A stretch of DNA of 64,000 bases, from NCBI RefSeq assembly GCF_040706615.1, contig NZ_JAPDRF010000009.1, forward strand, positions 118,493 to 182,492. The letters run 5' to 3'. The notes under the pieces are model-generated. The model searched no databases. It worked only from the letters and a program-made list of their open reading frames with translations, and was not told the origin of the DNA. Positions 48,866 through 59,444 of this stretch are shown here, in pieces (positions within the stretch are counted from its first letter, which is position 1; each line of letters opens with the position of its first letter). The position numbers and the translations under genes were made by a program. The stretch is from Lentisalinibacter sediminis. Lineage in GTDB: Bacteria > Pseudomonadota > Gammaproteobacteria > Steroidobacterales > Woeseiaceae.

Positions 48866-50845
48866 CTAGTCTGCGGCTGCCGTCGAACTCAACGTCGCGT
48901 TCTCCTCGGCGGCCTTCAGGTTCTCGTCCAGGAATTCGATGACACGGGAATACCAGTCGACCTGATTCTCGAACTTGCGGAAGCCGTGCCCTTCATCGTC
49001 TTTGATGATGAGTTCGTGTTCCACCTCGTGCAGCTTCAGCTGCTCCTCCATGCGCAGGGCGTGCTCGATGGTTACACGCACGTCCTGTTTGCCGTAACCC
49101 ATGAGGATGGGCACACGAATCTTGTCGGCGTGGTTCACCGGTGATCTGTCGTCGAGCAATTCGCGATCCGCTTCCGGGTCGCCTACATCCCGGACCAGTT
49201 CGGGGCGCAGCAGGCGCCAGGCGGCATTGGAGTCGAACAGAAGCGGGATGTCGGTCACGCCCACGTAGTTGATCGCGCACTGATAGAGCTCGGGCGTGAA
49301 CGTGGCGCCCGCCATCGCCGCATAGCCCCCATAGCTGGCCCCGTAGATGCAGATACGGTCCGGGTCCGCGATCCCCTGCTCTATGGCCCAATAGACCGCG
49401 TCGGTGAGGTCGTCCTGCATCTTCAGGCCCCACTGCTTCCGGCCGGCATTGCGGAACTCGAGGCCGTAACCTTCCGAGGAGCGGAAGTTGACCTGCAGTA
49501 CCGCGTACCCTCGATTGGCCATCAGCTGGACCTCCTGGTTGAAGCCCCAGGAGTCCCTCGCCCACGGGCCGCCATGCACGTTCAGCACCATCGGAAGGTC
49601 CTTGCCGTCGCTGTCGGGCGGCAGGGTCAGATAGCCCGGCAGCACGAGTCCGTCCCGCGCCTCGATCTCCACAGGCTGCATCTCCGCGAGCGCGTCGACC
49701 GGGAGCCACTCGAAGGCAGTGGCCAGCTCTTCCATGCGATTCGTCTCGCGGTCGAAGAGATAGTACGCGGGGGGATTGCGGTCGCTCCAGGTGGCGAGCA
49801 CCAGGAGATCCTCGTCTTCGGTTCTGCTCGAAATGGAGACCTTGCGATCCGGGAACGCGGCTTGCACGGACTCCATCATCCGTTCCCATTCCTCGTCGAG
49901 GAAATGGTAGCCAAGCTTCGCAGCATTGTACGTCACCATGACAGGAGCGTCCTTGGCTTCGGAGCCGACCACACCGGCCACGTCCACCTCCGGATGCTCG
50001 AATATGAGACGGCCCAACTCCTTGTTCTGGAAATTGTATTCGTAGATCGCGGCCTTGTCCCTGACACTGCCGTCGGGGTTCATATTCGAACGCACGTACA
50101 TCCGGTCGCCGTCGTCGCTGATCCAGACGGGCATGAATCCCCCGTTGGATGCTTCATAGGTAACCAGCGTCTCCCACTCGGCATCCTCACCGTCGCGCCA
50201 CAGGACACTGCGCTTGCCATCGCGGATGCGCAGCGCCCCTATCACATCGCCCTCGTCGCTCGTCAGATATCCCTGGATATCGCCAGGATTACGCTCGACG
50301 ATCGCTGTGCGTCCGCTCAGGATGTTCAGTACCTGGACGTCCTGCACCACCTTGTTGCCATCGATACGCGGCGTGGACACGAGCACGTGACTCTTATCAT
50401 CGTCCAGCCGGTTGATCACCGATGCCGTGCGGACGAAGCGGCTGCCGCCACGGATCTGCGTCTCCGCCGGCTCGATGAGCACCTTCGGCCGCGTCCCGTC
50501 CTTGTTCACGGCGAAGATGCCGAAGGATTCATTGCCATCCTTGTCCATGAAGAAGAGGATGCGCTCGTTGTTTGCCCACATATAGCCGCTGACGTCTCTG
50601 TCCTTGACGGAGGTCACCGCGCGAGCCTTGCGGGTCTCGAGATCGATCACCGCGATATTCCGGCGCTCGTTCTCGAACAGCGGTGTGACGGCAGCCAGAT
50701 ACTTGCCGTCCGGCGACAGCTGGAAGCTCGTGAACAGCGAGCGCTTGAAGAAGTCCTCGACCGGGATTTCTTCGACGGCCATGGCCGGCGCTGCGAGCAT
50801 GAGGGCGGCGGCCAGTGCCGCGAGATATCGGCTGATCCTTTTCAT
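48866..50845 (-). CDS. S9 family prolyl oligopeptidase-type peptidase
   Basis: The 659-residue exported serine peptidase has a signal peptide (residues 1-24), a beta-propeller (about 30-400) and an alpha/beta-hydrolase domain. The nucleophile is in IYGASYGGYAAM, and the Asp and His are in ILMGYGKQDVRVTIEH and DEGHGFRKF. It is of the acylaminoacyl- or dipeptidyl-peptidase-like S9C type and would cut short peptides in the periplasm. I chose the ATG preceded by AGGAGCAGAT; a longer upstream frame goes through a REP element. With the downstream TonB receptor it may form a peptide-utilisation pair. Confidence 0.92.
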   Translation of the reverse strand: MKRISRYLAALAAALMLAAPAMAVEEIPVEDFFKRSLFTSFQLSPDGKYLAAVTPLFENERRNIAVIDLETRKARAVTSVKDRDVSGYMWANNERILFFMDKDGNESFGIFAVNKDGTRPKVLIEPAETQIRGGSRFVRTASVINRLDDDKSHVLVSTPRIDGNKVVQDVQVLNILSGRTAIVERNPGDIQGYLTSDEGDVIGALRIRDGKRSVLWRDGEDAEWETLVTYEASNGGFMPVWISDDGDRMYVRSNMNPDGSVRDKAAIYEYNFQNKELGRLIFEHPEVDVAGVVGSEAKDAPVMVTYNAAKLGYHFLDEEWERMMESVQAAFPDRKVSISSRTEDEDLLVLATWSDRNPPAYYLFDRETNRMEELATAFEWLPVDALAEMQPVEIEARDGLVLPGYLTLPPDSDGKDLPMVLNVHGGPWARDSWGFNQEVQLMANRGYAVLQVNFRSSEGYGLEFRNAGRKQWGLKMQDDLTDAVYWAIEQGIADPDRICIYGASYGGYAAMAGATFTPELYQCAINYVGVTDIPLLFDSNAAWRLLRPELVRDVGDPEADRELLDDRSPVNHADKIRVPILMGYGKQDVRVTIEHALRMEEQLKLHEVEHELIIKDDEGHGFRKFENQVDWYSRVIEFLDENLKAAEENATLSSTAAAD

Positions 50846-50880
50846 ATCTGCTCCTGGTGGACCTTGTTCGTACTGGAACC

Positions 50881-50963
50881 GTGTAGGAGGGCCTTCAGGC
50901 CCGATAACGGATCGCGGCTGAAGCTGCTTCCACATTGATTGTCGGGCCTGAAGGCCCTCCTAC
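50881..50963. repeat. REP triplet upstream of the S9 peptidase gene
   Basis: It runs GTGTAGGAGGGCCTTCAGGC (50881 on), then a diverged unit ATCGCGGCTGAAGCTGCTTC (50911 on), then the inverse TCGGGCCTGAAGGCCCTCCT (50943-50962). The middle unit is of a second stem type, GCGGCTGAAGC, also seen in copy C of the composite repeat. Confidence 0.88.
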
Positions 50964-51042
50964 GTTCTTGGCTTGCGACCGATAGTAGCCAAAGAAAGTT
51001 TCCGAGGCGAGACAATGCACTTGTCAGGCGGTCGACATCGCC

Positions 51043-51537
51043 TCATCTGCCCGTGTTTTGGACGGCCTGACCCACATATACGCGCCGGCCGGGCTCCAGG
51101 CCGAGCTGCGCCGCTACGCCTGCATTCAGCTCCAGGACCGCGCTTACCGGTCCGCGGGAGTACACGGACTCCAGCGACAGCGGTTCGGTGTGTGCCGCCA
51201 CGTTGGCGACCGTGCCGTCGGATTTCAGGAAGACCATGTCCAGCGGGATCAGGGTGTTTTTCATCCACATCGACACGCGCCGCGCGCCGGGGTACAGGAA
51301 CAGCATGCCCCGGTCGTCGGGCATCGCCCGGACGTGCATGAGGCCGCGGGCCCGCTGGGAAGCGTCGAGCGCCAGCCAGACCTCGATCCGATGGCAGGCC
51401 AGGCGGCCCTCGACCGTGATGACGGCGCGCCGGAAAGCGGCATCCAGTGCCTGTACGGACGCTGCCTCCGGCGTCTCGCCGCCTGCCCGAACCGTGGCCA
51501 GCAGGAGGAGTAGCCCGAGGAGCGCGAACCGGCTCAT
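51043..51537 (-). CDS. Exported DUF192 family protein
   Basis: The 164-residue protein has a signal peptide and a DUF192 domain: VWLALDASQRARGLMHVRAMPDDRGMLFLYPGARRVSMWMKNTLIPLDMVF, then RGPVSAVLELNAGVAAQLGLEPG. DUF192 is a small beta-rich domain of unknown role, common in proteobacteria. The ATG start overlaps the stop of the upstream lipoprotein gene by 4 bp (ATGA), so the two are translationally coupled. Confidence 0.9.
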   Translation of the reverse strand: MSRFALLGLLLLLATVRAGGETPEAASVQALDAAFRRAVITVEGRLACHRIEVWLALDASQRARGLMHVRAMPDDRGMLFLYPGARRVSMWMKNTLIPLDMVFLKSDGTVANVAAHTEPLSLESVYSRGPVSAVLELNAGVAAQLGLEPGRRVYVGQAVQNTGR

Positions 51538-52206
51538 GGCGACAGCGGATCCGTCGCGGGCGCCCAGTCGATGCGGCCGCGGAATTCGAGCTCGTCCAGG
51601 CTGATGCTGCCCCGGCCGTTCAGGGCGGGCAGGGCGGCCGTGCAGTAGACCCGGCCGGTCACGGCGCGGGTGTCTTCCGGGCCGTGCGCGGGTTCCTGCC
51701 GGATGACGTCGGCCCAGCACTGCTCGCCGCTGTTGGAGTAGAAGCGGCTGGAATGCTCGTCGATCACCGTGACGGTGGCCGCACGGCCCGTGACGGTCTC
51801 GTCCGGGTCCAGGCCGTCGATGCCGACGATGATGACCAGGTCGGCGTCCGTGGGGGCGATCCGGCGGGCGAAGCGCAGCCGGGCCCCGGCCCCCTCCGGG
51901 CGCGGCATGCCCTCGCACTCCAGGGCGTGCCCGCGCCAGTCCAGCGGCGCGTCGATGGCGCCGTACAGCCGGCCCGCGAGGTAGCCGCTGCCGTCTTCGA
52001 GGCAGGACCTCCCTGCGGCATCGGCGAGGGCCCCGGCGGTGGCGTCGGCAGGCGTGTCTTCCCCCCCACCTGCGCAGGCGGAGGCGCCCAGCAGCAGGCA
52101 GAGCACCGGCAGCAGCGAATTTTTGCCGCCGGCAGCGGTCCACAGAAGGCCGCCGGGGCGCGGGGCGGCCCGGCCGCGGCGACGGCTTTCTGATAAAGGG
52201 AATAAC

Positions 52207-52208
<2 letters not shown>
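51534..52208 (-). CDS. Uncharacterised probable lipoprotein
   Basis: The product is about 224 residues from the ATG at 52208, whose start lies back-to-back with the MoxR ATG. A hydrophobic stretch LLPVLCLLLGASAC with a Cys follows, so it is likely a lipoprotein and the true start may be later, for example GTG 52106. The rest has paired Cys (CLEDGSG, ECEGM, QCWADV, YCTA) and alternating strands. I recognise no family. It is translationally coupled to DUF192. No ribosome-binding site supports the longer start. Confidence 0.65.
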
Positions 52209-53274
<1,066 letters not shown>

Positions 53275-53297
53275 GCGGAGGGAGAGACGTCAGCGGT

Positions 53298-54272
53298 ATG
53301 GGGCAGGCATCCCGGGCAAAGACATCCCAGGCAACGGTATCCCGGCCGGCGGACGGAGATTCTCCGGTGCGGGTCACCCAGGCGGAGCTGATCCGCCTCG
53401 CCGCGCCGGCCCGCCTGCTGAGCCTCGATGCGATGCGTGCCCGCGCGCGCCGCGGCGGCCAGTACCTGTCCCACTTCAAGGGCCGCGGCATGGAGTTCGC
53501 CGAGGCCCGGCCTTACCAGGACGGCGACGACCCGCGCAACATCGACTGGCGGGTGACGGCGCGTACCGGCAAGCCGTTCACGAAGCTGTTCCGCGAGGAG
53601 CGCGAGCGCCCGGTGCTACTGTGGCTGGATCTGCGCGCGGCGATGCACTTTGCGACCCGCGGGCGGTTCAAGTCGGTGCTCGCCGCCCGCGCCGCCGCAC
53701 TGCTCGCCTGGGTGGCGGCGGGGCACGGCGACCGGGTGGGCGGCTTCCTGTTCGCGGAAGGCTTCCATCGCGAGCTTCGGCCCCGGCTCGGCCGCCGGGC
53801 CGTGCTGCGATTCCTGCACGAGACGGCCGCGGCGCCGGTCTGGGAGAGGGACGACTTCGATCTGTCACAGAGCGCCGCCGCCGTGGAGTCCGCCATGGGC
53901 GGCCTGCGTCAGGTGGCCAAGACCGGCAGCCTCGTGGTGCTGTTCAGCGACTTCCGGGACTTCGGTGAGTCCGCCCGGCGCTGCCTGGCGGACATCGGCA
54001 GGCACAACGACGTGATCGTGTTCTTCCTGCACGACCCCCTGGAGGAGGCGCTGCCGCCGCCGGGCCGCTACCGCGTGCGCGACGGCCGCGGCGAGGCGAC
54101 GCTGGAGACCGACAGCCGTCGGCTGCGGGAACGCTACGCCGACGAATTTCGCCGCCGTCGCGACGACATGACCGCCCTGTTCGAGCGCTACCGCATGCGC
54201 TGGGTGGACGCATCCACCGGGGACGATCCGGTGGAGCTCCTGTCCCGGGTGCTCGGCCAGCGGCCGCGCTGA
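53298..54272 (+). CDS. DUF58 domain-containing protein
   Basis: The 324-residue protein has the DUF58 motif EFAEARPYQDGDDPRNIDWRVTARTGKPF, which leads a von Willebrand A-like fold, with LLWLDLRAAM in place of the full metal-binding DxSxS. DUF58 genes nearly always lie beside moxR. It starts 23 bp after MoxR and ends 10 bp before the next gene. Confidence 0.92.
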   Translation: MGQASRAKTSQATVSRPADGDSPVRVTQAELIRLAAPARLLSLDAMRARARRGGQYLSHFKGRGMEFAEARPYQDGDDPRNIDWRVTARTGKPFTKLFREERERPVLLWLDLRAAMHFATRGRFKSVLAARAAALLAWVAAGHGDRVGGFLFAEGFHRELRPRLGRRAVLRFLHETAAAPVWERDDFDLSQSAAAVESAMGGLRQVAKTGSLVVLFSDFRDFGESARRCLADIGRHNDVIVFFLHDPLEEALPPPGRYRVRDGRGEATLETDSRRLRERYADEFRRRRDDMTALFERYRMRWVDASTGDDPVELLSRVLGQRPR

Positions 54273-54282
54273 GGAGGCGACG

Positions 54283-54762
54283 ATGTCCCCCGCCGAACTG
54301 CCGCTGAGAGACATCCACCTGCCCGAACCGGTGGGCTGGTGGCCGCCGGCGCCCGGCTGGTGGGCACTGCTGGCGCTCGGGCTGGCCGGCGCGGTTGCAT
54401 GGGGCTGGCTGGCGTGGCGGCGCCGGACCCGGGTGCGGCGTGCGGCGCTGGCGGAACTCAAGCGCATCGAGAAGGACTATGCAGCACACGGCGACGTCGC
54501 GCGGCTCGCCAAAGATCTCTCCACCCTGATGCGCCGCGCCGCGATCACGGCGGACGAACGCCGCCGGGTCGCCGGCCTGACCGGGAAGGAGTGGCTGGCC
54601 TGGCTCGACGGCGGTCTGTCCGGCCGGCCGTTCAGCGATGGCCCCGGGCGGTGCCTCGCCGACGCGCCGTATCGGCCGGATCCCGAGGAGCGGGTGGTCG
54701 ACGCCATGGCGCTGCTCGGCCTCTGCCGCGCGCGGCTCAGAGACCTGGAGCCCGCCGAGTGA
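54283..54762 (+). CDS. DUF4381 domain-containing membrane protein
   Basis: The 159-residue protein has one membrane segment (residues about 25-48) between a short N-terminal part (LPLRDIHLPEPVGWWPPAPGW) and a cytoplasmic or periplasmic helical part. This is the DUF4381 pattern found in MoxR-Bat operons. Its stop overlaps the next gene start (GTGA), indicating translational coupling. Confidence 0.88.
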   Translation: MSPAELPLRDIHLPEPVGWWPPAPGWWALLALGLAGAVAWGWLAWRRRTRVRRAALAELKRIEKDYAAHGDVARLAKDLSTLMRRAAITADERRRVAGLTGKEWLAWLDGGLSGRPFSDGPGRCLADAPYRPDPEERVVDAMALLGLCRARLRDLEPAE

Positions 54763-55850
54763 CGTGGCTTGGCGACATACCGGCCTGGCTCACCGAGGTT
54801 CGCTTCGCCTGGCCGTGGCTGTTCCTGCTGCTGCCGCTGCCGCTGTTCGTGCGCTGGCTGCTGCCGCCCGCGCCGGGTGCCGACAGCGCGGCGTTGCGGG
54901 TGCCTTCCACGGCGCTGTTCCCCCGCGCGGAGGGCACCGAGCGCGGCTTCGCGCTGGGCCCGCGGCTGCTGGTGGCGGCACTGGCGTGGATGCTCCTGGT
55001 GGTCGCGGCGGTCCGCCCGCAGGTGACGGGCGAGGCACTGGAGGCCCCGGTGACCGGCCGCAACCTGATGCTGGCCGTGGATCTGTCGGGCAGCATGGAG
55101 GCCCGCGACTTCACGCTGGGCGGACGCACGGTGAACCGGCTCTCCGCCACGAAAGCGGTCGCCGGCGAGTTCATCGACCGGCGCGAGGGCGACCGCCTCG
55201 GCCTGATACTGTTCGGCGAGCGCGCCTACCTGCAGGCGCCGCTGACCTTCGATCGGGAGACGGTGAAGACACTGCTGTTCGAAGCCGTCATTGGCCTCGC
55301 CGGCGAGAAGACGGCCATCGGCGATGCCATCACACTGGCGGTGAAGCGCGTCCACGACGAGAGCGAGGGCGGCGTGGCCGAGGACGAGCAGGTGCTGGTG
55401 CTGCTGACCGACGGCGCCAATACCGCCGGCGCCATCAGCCCGCTGAAGGCCGCGGAGCTGGCCGGCCAGGTGGGACTGAAGATCTACACCATCGGCATCG
55501 GCGCCGAGACCATGGAGATACCCTCGCTGCTCGGCAACCGCATGCGCCAGGTGAATCCGTCGCTGGATCTCGACGAGGAGACCCTGACGCGGATCGCGGA
55601 GACCACCGGCGGACGCTATTTCCGCGCCACGGACACCGCCTCGCTGCAGGAGATCTATCGCATCCTGGACGAACTGGAGCCGGCGGCGACGGACGAGGGC
55701 GGGATGCGGCCGGTGGTCGACATCTTCTACTGGCCGCTCGGCGGCGCGTTCGCGCTGATGCTGGCGGGCCTGGTGCTGCGGGCGCTGTCGGGCGCATTCG
55801 CCGCGTCCCGGCCGGTCTCGCCGCAGGAGAGTCTGCCCCGTGCCGGCTGA
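54759..55850 (+). CDS. von Willebrand factor A domain protein, BatA-like
   Basis: The 363-residue protein has an N-terminal membrane segment pair (residues about 15-40 and 65-90), a VWA domain with MIDAS sequence LMLAVDLSGSMEARDF and TDGANTAGAI, and a C-terminal membrane segment. The metal-dependent adhesion site is complete (DxSxS plus Thr/Asp). It begins with GTG inside the upstream stop and overlaps the next gene by 11 bp. It would bind partner proteins at the inner membrane. Confidence 0.92.
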   Translation: MTWLGDIPAWLTEVRFAWPWLFLLLPLPLFVRWLLPPAPGADSAALRVPSTALFPRAEGTERGFALGPRLLVAALAWMLLVVAAVRPQVTGEALEAPVTGRNLMLAVDLSGSMEARDFTLGGRTVNRLSATKAVAGEFIDRREGDRLGLILFGERAYLQAPLTFDRETVKTLLFEAVIGLAGEKTAIGDAITLAVKRVHDESEGGVAEDEQVLVLLTDGANTAGAISPLKAAELAGQVGLKIYTIGIGAETMEIPSLLGNRMRQVNPSLDLDEETLTRIAETTGGRYFRATDTASLQEIYRILDELEPAATDEGGMRPVVDIFYWPLGGAFALMLAGLVLRALSGAFAASRPVSPQESLPRAG

Positions 55851-57705
55851 GTTCCACTTCCTGCGCCCGCTGTGGCTGCTGGCCATTCCGGCCGTGCTGG
55901 CGCTGGCCTGGTGGCTTGCGAGCCGGCGCCTCGACGCCGGCAGCTGGCGCGCGATCATCGACGAGCGCCTGCGCCCCTACGTGCTCGACGACCGGGGCGC
56001 CACCGCCCGCGGGCGCGGGCCTTACTGGCTGGCGGCGGCCATCGGCGTGCTCGCGTCCGTAGCCCTGTCCGGGCCGGCCTGGGAGCGTCAGAAGCAGGAG
56101 CTGTACCGGGGCGGCGACTCGCTGGTGGTGGCGCTCGACCTGTCCCGCTCCATGGACGCGGCGGACGTGGCGCCCAGCCGGCTGGCACGAGCAAGGCTGA
56201 AACTCCTCGACCTGCTGGAGCGCCGGCAGGAGGGGCAGACCGCACTCATCGTCTACTCGGCCCATGCCTTCACGGTGACGCCCCTGACCGACGACGTGGA
56301 CACCATCGCCGCGCTGGTCGGCAGCCTGAGCACGGACATCATGCCGAGCCGGGGCAGCGTGCCGGCGCGGGCGCTCGCAAAGGCGCGCGAGTTGCTGGAA
56401 CAGGCGGGCGCGAGCCGCGGCCACGTGCTGCTGATCGGCGACGGCGCTGCAGGCGAACCGGTGAGCGCGGCAGCGACGCTGCGCGACGCAGGCTACCGGG
56501 TGTCCGTGCTGGGTGTGGGTACGGCCGAGGGCGGGCCGCTGCCGAAACCGGACGGCGGCTTCGTCACCGACCCCTCGGGCCGCATGGTGCTGCCGGCGCT
56601 GGAAGAGAGCCTGCTGCAGGAGATCGCGATCGCCGGCGGCGGCATCTATCGGCGGCTGAGCGTGGACGACGGCGACCTGGAGGCTGTGCTCGCGGCGATG
56701 GGCCCGGGCGCCCCCGGCACCCGCGCTGACGACGGACGGGAGTTCTTCACGGAACTCTGGCACGATCGGGGGCCCTGGCTGGTCCTCGCGCTGCTGCCGC
56801 TGGCCGCGCTGGCGTTCCGCCGGGGCTGGGTGCTCGTGCTCGTCGTGTTGGCGATGCCGCTGCCGCAGCCGGCCCGGGCGGCCGAGTGGCAGGATCTGTG
56901 GCTCACCCCGAATCAGCAGGCCGCACGTGCGCTGGAAGAGGGCCGGGCCGGCGAGGCGGCCGAACTCTTCGAGGACCCGGCGTGGGAGGCGAGCGCCCGT
57001 TATCGGGCGGGCGACTATGCTGCGAGCGCCGAGGCCTTCGCCGGACTGGATACCGTGGACGCCGCCTACAATCGTGGCAATGCGCTCGCCCGGCAGGGCG
57101 AGTTCGAGGCCGCGATCCAGGCCTACGAGCAGGCGCTGGCGGCCGAGCCCGACCACGAGGATGCCCGCTATAATCGCGACCTGCTGCGGCAGCTCCAGCA
57201 ACAACAGCAACAGCAGCCCGGCGGCGAGGGCGAATCCGGTGACGGCCAGGACGGCCAGCAGAGCGAGGACGGCCAGCAGCAGTCCGCGGAGAATCAGCAG
57301 CAGTCGGGCGAGGAGGGCGAGTCCGCCGCGGGGCAGGACGACGAGCAGGAGGGGGAGCAGGGCGCGGACGGCAGCCGCCAGGCCGAGGCCGATGGTCAGT
57401 CCAGTCCCGCGGACGCGGAAGAGCAACAGGCCATCGAGGAACTCCGGGAGGAGATGCGCCGTGCCGCCGAAGCCGCGGAGGCGGAGGAAGGCGGCGAACA
57501 GCGCTCGCGCCGCATGGCGGCAGCCTCCGGCGACGAGCGCAGCCGGCAGGAGCAGATGCAGGCGATGGAGCAGTGGCTGCGACGGGTGCCGAACGACCCC
57601 GGCGGTCTGTTGCGACGGAAGTTCCGCGATCAGTACCAGCGCGAGGGCCGCGATCAGGACGGCAACCCGTTGTGGGCGGAACAGGAAGAGGTGCAGCCGT
57701 GGTGA
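55840..57705 (+). CDS. VWA-TPR fusion protein, BatB/BatC-like
   Basis: The 621-residue protein joins two membrane segments and a VWA domain with MIDAS DLSRSMDAADV (near 98) to a C-terminal part with a TPR-like unit (about 365-440, AYNRGNALARQGEFEAAIQAYEQAL). Next is a Gln/Glu/Gly-rich stretch of low complexity from about 445 to 540, and a basic end. BatB and BatC are separate proteins in Bacteroides and are fused in many gammaproteobacteria. It begins with GTG within the BatA end and overlaps BatD by 4 bp. Confidence 0.92.
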   Translation: MPAEFHFLRPLWLLAIPAVLALAWWLASRRLDAGSWRAIIDERLRPYVLDDRGATARGRGPYWLAAAIGVLASVALSGPAWERQKQELYRGGDSLVVALDLSRSMDAADVAPSRLARARLKLLDLLERRQEGQTALIVYSAHAFTVTPLTDDVDTIAALVGSLSTDIMPSRGSVPARALAKARELLEQAGASRGHVLLIGDGAAGEPVSAAATLRDAGYRVSVLGVGTAEGGPLPKPDGGFVTDPSGRMVLPALEESLLQEIAIAGGGIYRRLSVDDGDLEAVLAAMGPGAPGTRADDGREFFTELWHDRGPWLVLALLPLAALAFRRGWVLVLVVLAMPLPQPARAAEWQDLWLTPNQQAARALEEGRAGEAAELFEDPAWEASARYRAGDYAASAEAFAGLDTVDAAYNRGNALARQGEFEAAIQAYEQALAAEPDHEDARYNRDLLRQLQQQQQQQPGGEGESGDGQDGQQSEDGQQQSAENQQQSGEEGESAAGQDDEQEGEQGADGSRQAEADGQSSPADAEEQQAIEELREEMRRAAEAAEAEEGGEQRSRRMAAASGDERSRQEQMQAMEQWLRRVPNDPGGLLRRKFRDQYQREGRDQDGNPLWAEQEEVQPW

Positions 57706-59366
57706 GCAGGTCCGGATTCATCGCCGCAGATTCCGCCATTGCCGCGCTCGTCGGGGCAGTCGCGCTGCTGCTGCCGGCGCTCGCACTCGCCTCGGTGACG
57801 GCGAGCGTGGATCGCCGCGACGTCCGCATCAACGAGTCGTTCACGCTGACGGTGCAGGTGGGCGGGGACGTGACCGGCGAACCGGATCTGACCGTGCTGG
57901 AGGAGGATTTCGACATCCTGAGCGAGAACCGTACGTCGAGCACGACGATGGTGAACCGCCAGGTGAGCCGGTCGCGCACCTGGACGGTGTCGCTGATGGC
58001 CAAGCGCACGGGCGAGCTGACCATACCGGCGTTCACGATAGGCGGCGCTTCCAGCGAGCCCGTCACCGTCACGGTGGGAGAGATCGAGGAGGCGCCCCCC
58101 GGCGAGGCAGACATCTTTCTGGTCGCGGAGGTGGATGCGCGGGAGACCTGGGTGCAGGCCCAGGTCATCTACTCGGTGAAGATATTCGTCGGCGTGTCGT
58201 CGCGCCAGCCGCGCCTGGTGCAGCCCGCCTTCGACGGGGTGGAGGTGCTGGTGCAGCCCTTCGACGACGACCGCCGCTACGATTCGGTGATCGGCGGCCG
58301 CACCTACACGGTGCTCGAGCGCCGCTACGCGCTGTTCCCCCAGGCCAGCGGCACGCTGGAGATCGGCCGGGCCCGTTTCGAGGCGCGCCTGCTCGATCAG
58401 GGCATGCGCACCGTGCGCAAGGTGTTCACGTCGGAACCCGTGACCGTGGACGTGCAGCCGATCCCGCCGCCGCCGGCATCGCACCCGAACGCGGCCTGGC
58501 TGCCCGCCATCGACGTCAGTCTCGATGACGAATGGGAGCCGTCGAGCGGCCCCGTGACCGCCGGCGAGCCGGTGGCACGGCGCATCGAATTGCGGGCGAC
58601 CGGACTGCTGGCGAATCAGCTGCCGGGGCTGGAGCTGCCCGTACCGGACGGGGTGCGCAGCTACTCCGATCAGCCGGAACTGGAAACACTCGGCGTGGAC
58701 GACGGCGTGCTCGGCGTTCGCCGGGAGAGTTTCGCGCTGGTGGCCTCCGAGGCCGGCCAGGTGGGGTTCCAGGCGCTGGAGGTGCCTTGGTGGGACGCGC
58801 GGGCGGGCGAGTGGAAGATCGCCACGCTGCCGCCCCATGTGCTCGAGGTGCTGCCGGGCGCTGCTGCGCAGCCGCCGGCGCCGCCGCCCGAGATGCCCGC
58901 GGCGATGCAGCCGGCGCCCTCCGCGGCCGGGGGAGCATTCTGGTACCGGATGAGCCTGATACTGGCCGGCGGCTGGGTGCTGACGCTGATCGGCTGGTGG
59001 TACACCCATCGCACCCGGCGCGTGCGCCGGACGCCCGGGGAGGCGCCGAGATTCCGGCAGGAGGCGCGGCGGCTGAAGGCGGTGAAAGAGGCGTGCAATC
59101 GCGGCGATTCCGGCGCGGCCATCGATGCGCTGCTGGCCTGGGGAGCGATCCGCTGGCCCGATTCGCCGCCACGCTCGCTGGGCGAACTCGCGGAGCGCCT
59201 GCCGTCGGAGGCGGCGGAAGAAGTCGAGTTTCTCAACCGTTCGCGCTACGGCGGATCCACCAGCACCTGGGACGGCCGGGCACTCGGCCGGCAGCTGGAA
59301 GCGATGACCCGCGGCGGCCGGCGCGGCGCCAGCGAGGCGGACGAAGTGCTCGACCACCTGGCCTGA
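57702..59366 (+). CDS. BatD-like protein
   Basis: The 554-residue protein has a signal peptide (about 1-30), then repeated beta-sandwich domains (ASVTASVDRRDVRINESFTLTV; FDILSENRTSSTTM), a membrane segment near 435 (LILAGGWVLTLIGWW) and a cytoplasmic helical C-terminus. This is the BatD (oxygen-tolerance) layout. It begins with GTG in the GTGA overlap and is the last gene of the operon. The system is implicated in stress tolerance and envelope integrity. Confidence 0.9.
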   Translation: MSRSGFIAADSAIAALVGAVALLLPALALASVTASVDRRDVRINESFTLTVQVGGDVTGEPDLTVLEEDFDILSENRTSSTTMVNRQVSRSRTWTVSLMAKRTGELTIPAFTIGGASSEPVTVTVGEIEEAPPGEADIFLVAEVDARETWVQAQVIYSVKIFVGVSSRQPRLVQPAFDGVEVLVQPFDDDRRYDSVIGGRTYTVLERRYALFPQASGTLEIGRARFEARLLDQGMRTVRKVFTSEPVTVDVQPIPPPPASHPNAAWLPAIDVSLDDEWEPSSGPVTAGEPVARRIELRATGLLANQLPGLELPVPDGVRSYSDQPELETLGVDDGVLGVRRESFALVASEAGQVGFQALEVPWWDARAGEWKIATLPPHVLEVLPGAAAQPPAPPPEMPAAMQPAPSAAGGAFWYRMSLILAGGWVLTLIGWWYTHRTRRVRRTPGEAPRFRQEARRLKAVKEACNRGDSGAAIDALLAWGAIRWPDSPPRSLGELAERLPSEAAEEVEFLNRSRYGGSTSTWDGRALGRQLEAMTRGGRRGASEADEVLDHLA

Positions 59367-59444
59367 ATCGAGGGGGCCCGGCCCGCCGGGGCCCGCGCAA
59401 GAACCGGGTGGTGCCGGCTGCCGGCCGCCACTATCCTCGCTGCC

